From: Knoxdaviesia capensis
Lineage: Eukaryota; Ascomycota; Sordariomycetes; Microascales; Gondwanamycetaceae
Reading direction: 5' to 3'
NCBI GenBank assembly: GCA_001510575.1
Contig: LNGK01000008.1
Location: 2,499,895-2,563,894 of the forward strand
Length of the DNA: 64,000 nucleotides
Under the pieces are notes generated by a model, which ran no database searches, was not told the DNA's origin, and was given only the letters and a program-made list of their open reading frames with translations. This document shows, in pieces, positions 60,691-64,000 of the stretch. Both the position numbers and the translations under genes were made by a program. The stretch's first letter is position 1. Each line of letters starts with the position of its first letter.

Positions 60691-62707
60691 TCAAGAGATG
60701 TTGGCAATGTTCATCCCAGACTGAGGGTGCACCGTCGGATAGTACCCATCCGACTGGCTCTTGCCCTCAAACTGGCCGCACCGCCGGTTCGCCACCAACG
60801 GGCCGGGGTAGAACATCGCCGACGACGACCCACTCCCGCTGCCGTCGCCCGCGCCACTGCTCCCGCCAGCCTTGTTGTGCTGCTGGATAGGGTCGAACGA
60901 GCTGCCGGTCATCGGGTGGTCGCCCCGGGCGCCATGGTGATTGAACATGTCGATTCCTTGGCGCGGGTCGGGCTGCACCTCATATGTGGTGCTAGGATAG
61001 TACTGGTAGCCCTTTGTCGAGTCCATCACCTTGACGTCTTCGGCCGGGATAATTGCCTCGGCCGGGAGGTCATGCGGTTGTGGCTGGTGGTGATGGTGGT
61101 GCCGTCCGTAGTGCACTCCGCGAGAGTCGTATGCCGTAGTGGCATATCCACCCGACAGCGCAGAGCCAGGGGCCGAGAACCCAGAGTCCATCATGGACCC
61201 CGGCCCGTAGCCTCCGGTTCCGCTACCAGGCCCGCTGCTGGTGCTTCCCCGTCTCTCTGACTGGTAGTGGCCCGGCGAGCGGCCGCGCACAATCATCTTC
61301 GCCGATTTGCGAACAGCCACCTTGATGTATTTTTCCGGCACCTGGTTGCCCACATCTGCCCACAGCTCTATTACGAGGTGGTAGTACTGTTGGGCTGCCC
61401 GCCGTTTGCCGTTGTTGGCCGTGGCCTGCTTGAACTGGATTCGCTCAAACGTGTGCTCGGTCTGGAATCCCGACGCTGTCGACCCCTGAGACCCCGGGAA
61501 GGAGTCTCCATACCGAGACCGGGAGATATCGGTGTCGTGGCCAGTGTAGAGCATGGGATGGTGATGGTGCGCTGGTTGCGGGAGTTTGGGAGATAGGGGC
61601 ACCTTCTGCGGTTTAGTGACTGGGCCCTTGTCGCGCTTGGGCGTGTGCTGAACTAGCTCAATTGCATGGCCGTCGTTGTCTGCTACGATGGCAGAGATGC
61701 ACATGGAGAAGCCGAACACAGTGAGGGATTGCTGATGCCCTGTCTGGGTAAAGTGAATCATGGAGTTGGGATAATGTGGCGAGAGGGTGTACGAGCAGGC
61801 GCACGAGAGATAATTTCGCCGATAACACGTCCATTCTCCGTCGGCAAGGAAAAAGCCCTTGTCAATGGCACCGTTAATTTCCACTTTGATCGGCGCCCCG
61901 GCTGCTTCGGAATACTGTAGGACTCCAAGGGCTTCCGTGGGATCTAGTGGCGGCATTGGCTCAGTAGATTTGGGGTAAGCGGTTCCCGTTGCAGGATTCA
62001 TGCTGACTGGCGTGGTAAATCCTGTCCCGGGACTCGGGGTTGGCGAGATCGGGTGCCGCGGTAGACTCGGCCGTGAGAACGACGGCGATCGCGGCTGGTG
62101 TTCAATGTTGCGCCGAAACGAAGGCGGTGTGCTCGAATATTGGTCTCTGGCACTGATCTGGGTACCCGGGTTAGGTAGAGTGGTGGGGCGATGGCTATAG
62201 GCCATTCCCGTATTGGCCGGATTGCTGAAGATACCTCCGCGCAATGTCCCCATGGGACGGCTTTGTGTTAGTTTGGACTCACCAGTGGGAGAGAACCGGC
62301 TGGTTCAGGAACAACAGAGTAAAAAAGAAACACGGGACATCATCGTACCTGGGAGGCAGTCTCGGCCTGGCGTCAAAGTTGGGGAAGATATGCTGAGACG
62401 AATGATAAAGAGACGATGTGTCCGTCGAGTAGGGCACGGCCTGGGCAGAGAGGGGTGGATGGGGATGGTAGAGGTTGAATATTGAAGAGCTCTGGTCTGA
62501 TGACGGCGTGTTGATCGAAATCGGCGAAGGTGAAGAAGTGTCTGTCGGATATCTAAATAATCCGAAGAAGAATCGTGGATCAGCACTCATGTCTTTGAAG
62601 TCAATGTCCAGGGAATCGTCTCCAGACTGAGACAGATGCCAATCGGTTGCTCTCATCGTGACAAGCGAACTGGCGGGCGGCTGTATGAGTGGCAGAGACA
62701 ACGCCAT
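60691..62707 (-). CDS. xprG: NDT80-fold transcription factor, XprG/VIB-1 type
   Basis: Two exons, 62707-62349 and 62260-60691, joined over an 88-base intron (donor GTACGA, CTAAC branch, acceptor acaaag); 642 residues. A second in-frame ATG at 62656 is possible. The N-terminal segment has DPRFFFGLFRYPT and, just after the splice, MGTLRGGIFSNPA, both typical of XprG/VIB-1. The NDT80/PhoG DNA-binding domain spans roughly residues 190-450: KGFFLADGEWTCYRRNYLSC, MCISAIVADNDGHAIELV, TPKRDKGP, TFERIQFKQATANNGKRRAA, YYHLVIELWADVG and KSAKMIVRGRSPGHYQSERR. The C-terminus is Gly/Ser-rich with a five-His run. In Aspergillus XprG activates extracellular proteases on starvation; in Neurospora VIB-1 governs heterokaryon incompatibility death and cellulase induction. 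Orthology to this branch and not to meiotic Ndt80 rests on those flanking motifs. Confidence 0.93.
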
Positions 62708-64000
62708 GAAGAAAGAAAGAAGAAGAGACGTTGGCTCAGACAAGAAGATGGACAAGCTTGTCTTATCTGGTCTTTTTCAAAGTCCAAGTAAAAATGAAAT
62801 ATGGGTCCTATTTTTGCTTTTTCTGTCACAATGCCTCTCCCAGCATGTTCAGATACCCCAGCTTTGGGTAAAAGTGACTCAGTGTGAGCGCTTGTGATGT
62901 GATGAAGATGTATGAGGTCTTGCACGAGTCAACCTTCACATGGGCTGAGAAGACCAAGCCTCGATGAGAAGCAACACCAAGATGGCACAGAGAAAGGGGG
63001 AAAACGTCGGGTTGGTGGCCCCAGCCCTGGACGAGGGGGTTAGGTATGAACAGAGACTTGATTTTTGAGAAAGAGGGGAATCAGAAAACAGAAAAGTGTC
63101 AAACTAACACTATCAGAGAAAGGCAGAGAGCGAGGTGCCTTGGGTGGGTTGGGTTTGGAAATCGGAGATGCTTACGCCTGCGTTACAGAGCGCGCGTACG
63201 CGGTTGTGTGCGGGCGGCGCCGAATCCTTGTGCAACGTGAGAAAGAGTGAAGAAGGGAAAACCACCGATGGAAGAAAAAGGTTCGGGTGTGTGACATTGA
63301 CAAGAGGGCCCCAGGGCCTCTTGTTTAACCCCTCTCACACACACCTCTTTTCCAAAAGTCCCGTCACTGACAGGTTTTCTGGGAGTCATATGCATGTTCC
63401 CTGAATGCCCACTCCCCCTTCCCCTTTGGCCGAAGAGAGGCAGAAGACGAGAGAGCGTGGTATCATATCGTGAACAGGATTCTGCCAAGGCTCTACCACC
63501 AAATACTGTTTGGGATGGGATTCTGCCCTATAAGCGGGAAGAGACAAGGCAAGCATTGGCCAAGTCGCGGGAGAGAAATGGCTGGGCTGATAAAGAGGCA
63601 GAAAAGCCATCTCTCGTGACCCGGGAGAAATCTGTAAATGATACCCTGCTTGTCCAGAACGGGTAGAACTTGAAAGAGGGCAGACCAAGGAACCGATGTG
63701 GCACACACACACACGCGGCAAAAGTTCTAACTCAATCCATTGGGGGATAGGGTAGGCAACAAAAAAAAAAGCACGTTCCCCGGAGGCCATGTAAGGAAGA
63801 TGACAACCAAGATGTGACGCAGAACTCCAATTCGGCCAAATAATAAGATTGTAATTGGATGGTGAACGGGCTGCAGCAGATGCAAAGACAACAGTCACTG
63901 TGGCTGTGGAGTGAAGAGAGGCAGAGTGACATACACCAAGACCGAATCACCATGCAGACGATGATCAGAGTTAAGGAGGGGGACAACAAGCATAGAAAAG
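62708..64000. other. Upstream region of xprG
   Basis: 1.3 kb to the window edge. It should hold the xprG promoter and leader. A CA run lies at about 63703-63713 and an A-run at 63762-63771. No further coding exon recognised. Confidence 0.55.

Noticed and set aside
1..64000. CRISPR arrays, bacterial operons or phage elements
   Set aside because: The window is clearly fungal nuclear DNA with spliced genes; the only regular repeats are microsatellites.

Overview
The window is nuclear DNA of a filamentous ascomycete (Pezizomycotina). Ten protein genes can be recognised, plus the cut-off end of an eleventh. Most carry short GT-AG introns with donors such as GTAAGT, GTATGT or GTACGT and CTGAC/CTAAC branch sites. 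The gene content fits this placement: a CreA-type carbon repressor, an XprG/VIB-1-type NDT80-fold regulator, fungal GPI-anchored small secreted proteins, an expanded-family F-box protein and a class I nitronate monooxygenase. Gene density is low and the spacers are not AT-rich or full of transposon ORFs. That would suit an early-diverging, large-genome lineage such as Pezizomycetes, but this is inference only.

Layout: (1) 1-8.4 kb is an accessory cluster: a truncated GPI-type secreted protein gene (-), an F-box gene (-), a second GPI-type gene (+), and a conserved fungal LRR-like protein (-) whose first exon had to be reconstructed. (2) 8.4-36.9 kb is a gene desert of about 28.5 kb with one recognisable gene, creA (20924-22048, -). 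It is rich in microsatellites, homopolymer runs, telomere-like boxes and a recurrent TACTGTACAGTA palindrome. (3) 36.9-39.7 kb holds a five-exon Rad51 paralogue (RAD55-like, +). (4) 39.7-47.9 kb is another spacer without recognisable genes. (5) 47.9-64 kb is a denser housekeeping block: tim21 (-), glo3 ArfGAP (+), nitronate monooxygenase (-), fol1 HPPK-DHPS (+), a degenerate HNH-fold protein (+) and xprG/vib-1 (-).

The genes do not form one pathway. Two nutrient regulators (CreA, XprG/VIB-1) sit at either side of a stretch of housekeeping genes for mitochondrial import, COPI traffic, folate synthesis and recombination. No metabolic gene cluster, CRISPR, rRNA, confident tRNA or intact transposon was seen. 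The points most worth a second look are the creA desert with its clustered CreA-type sites, the enrichment of telomere-like boxes, the TACTGTACAGTA palindromes, a folate enzyme without its usual aldolase domain but with a possible mitochondrial leader, and an HNH protein that has lost its histidines. Two single N bases occur (46829 and 57031); the second breaks the fol1 frame and looks like an assembly error.
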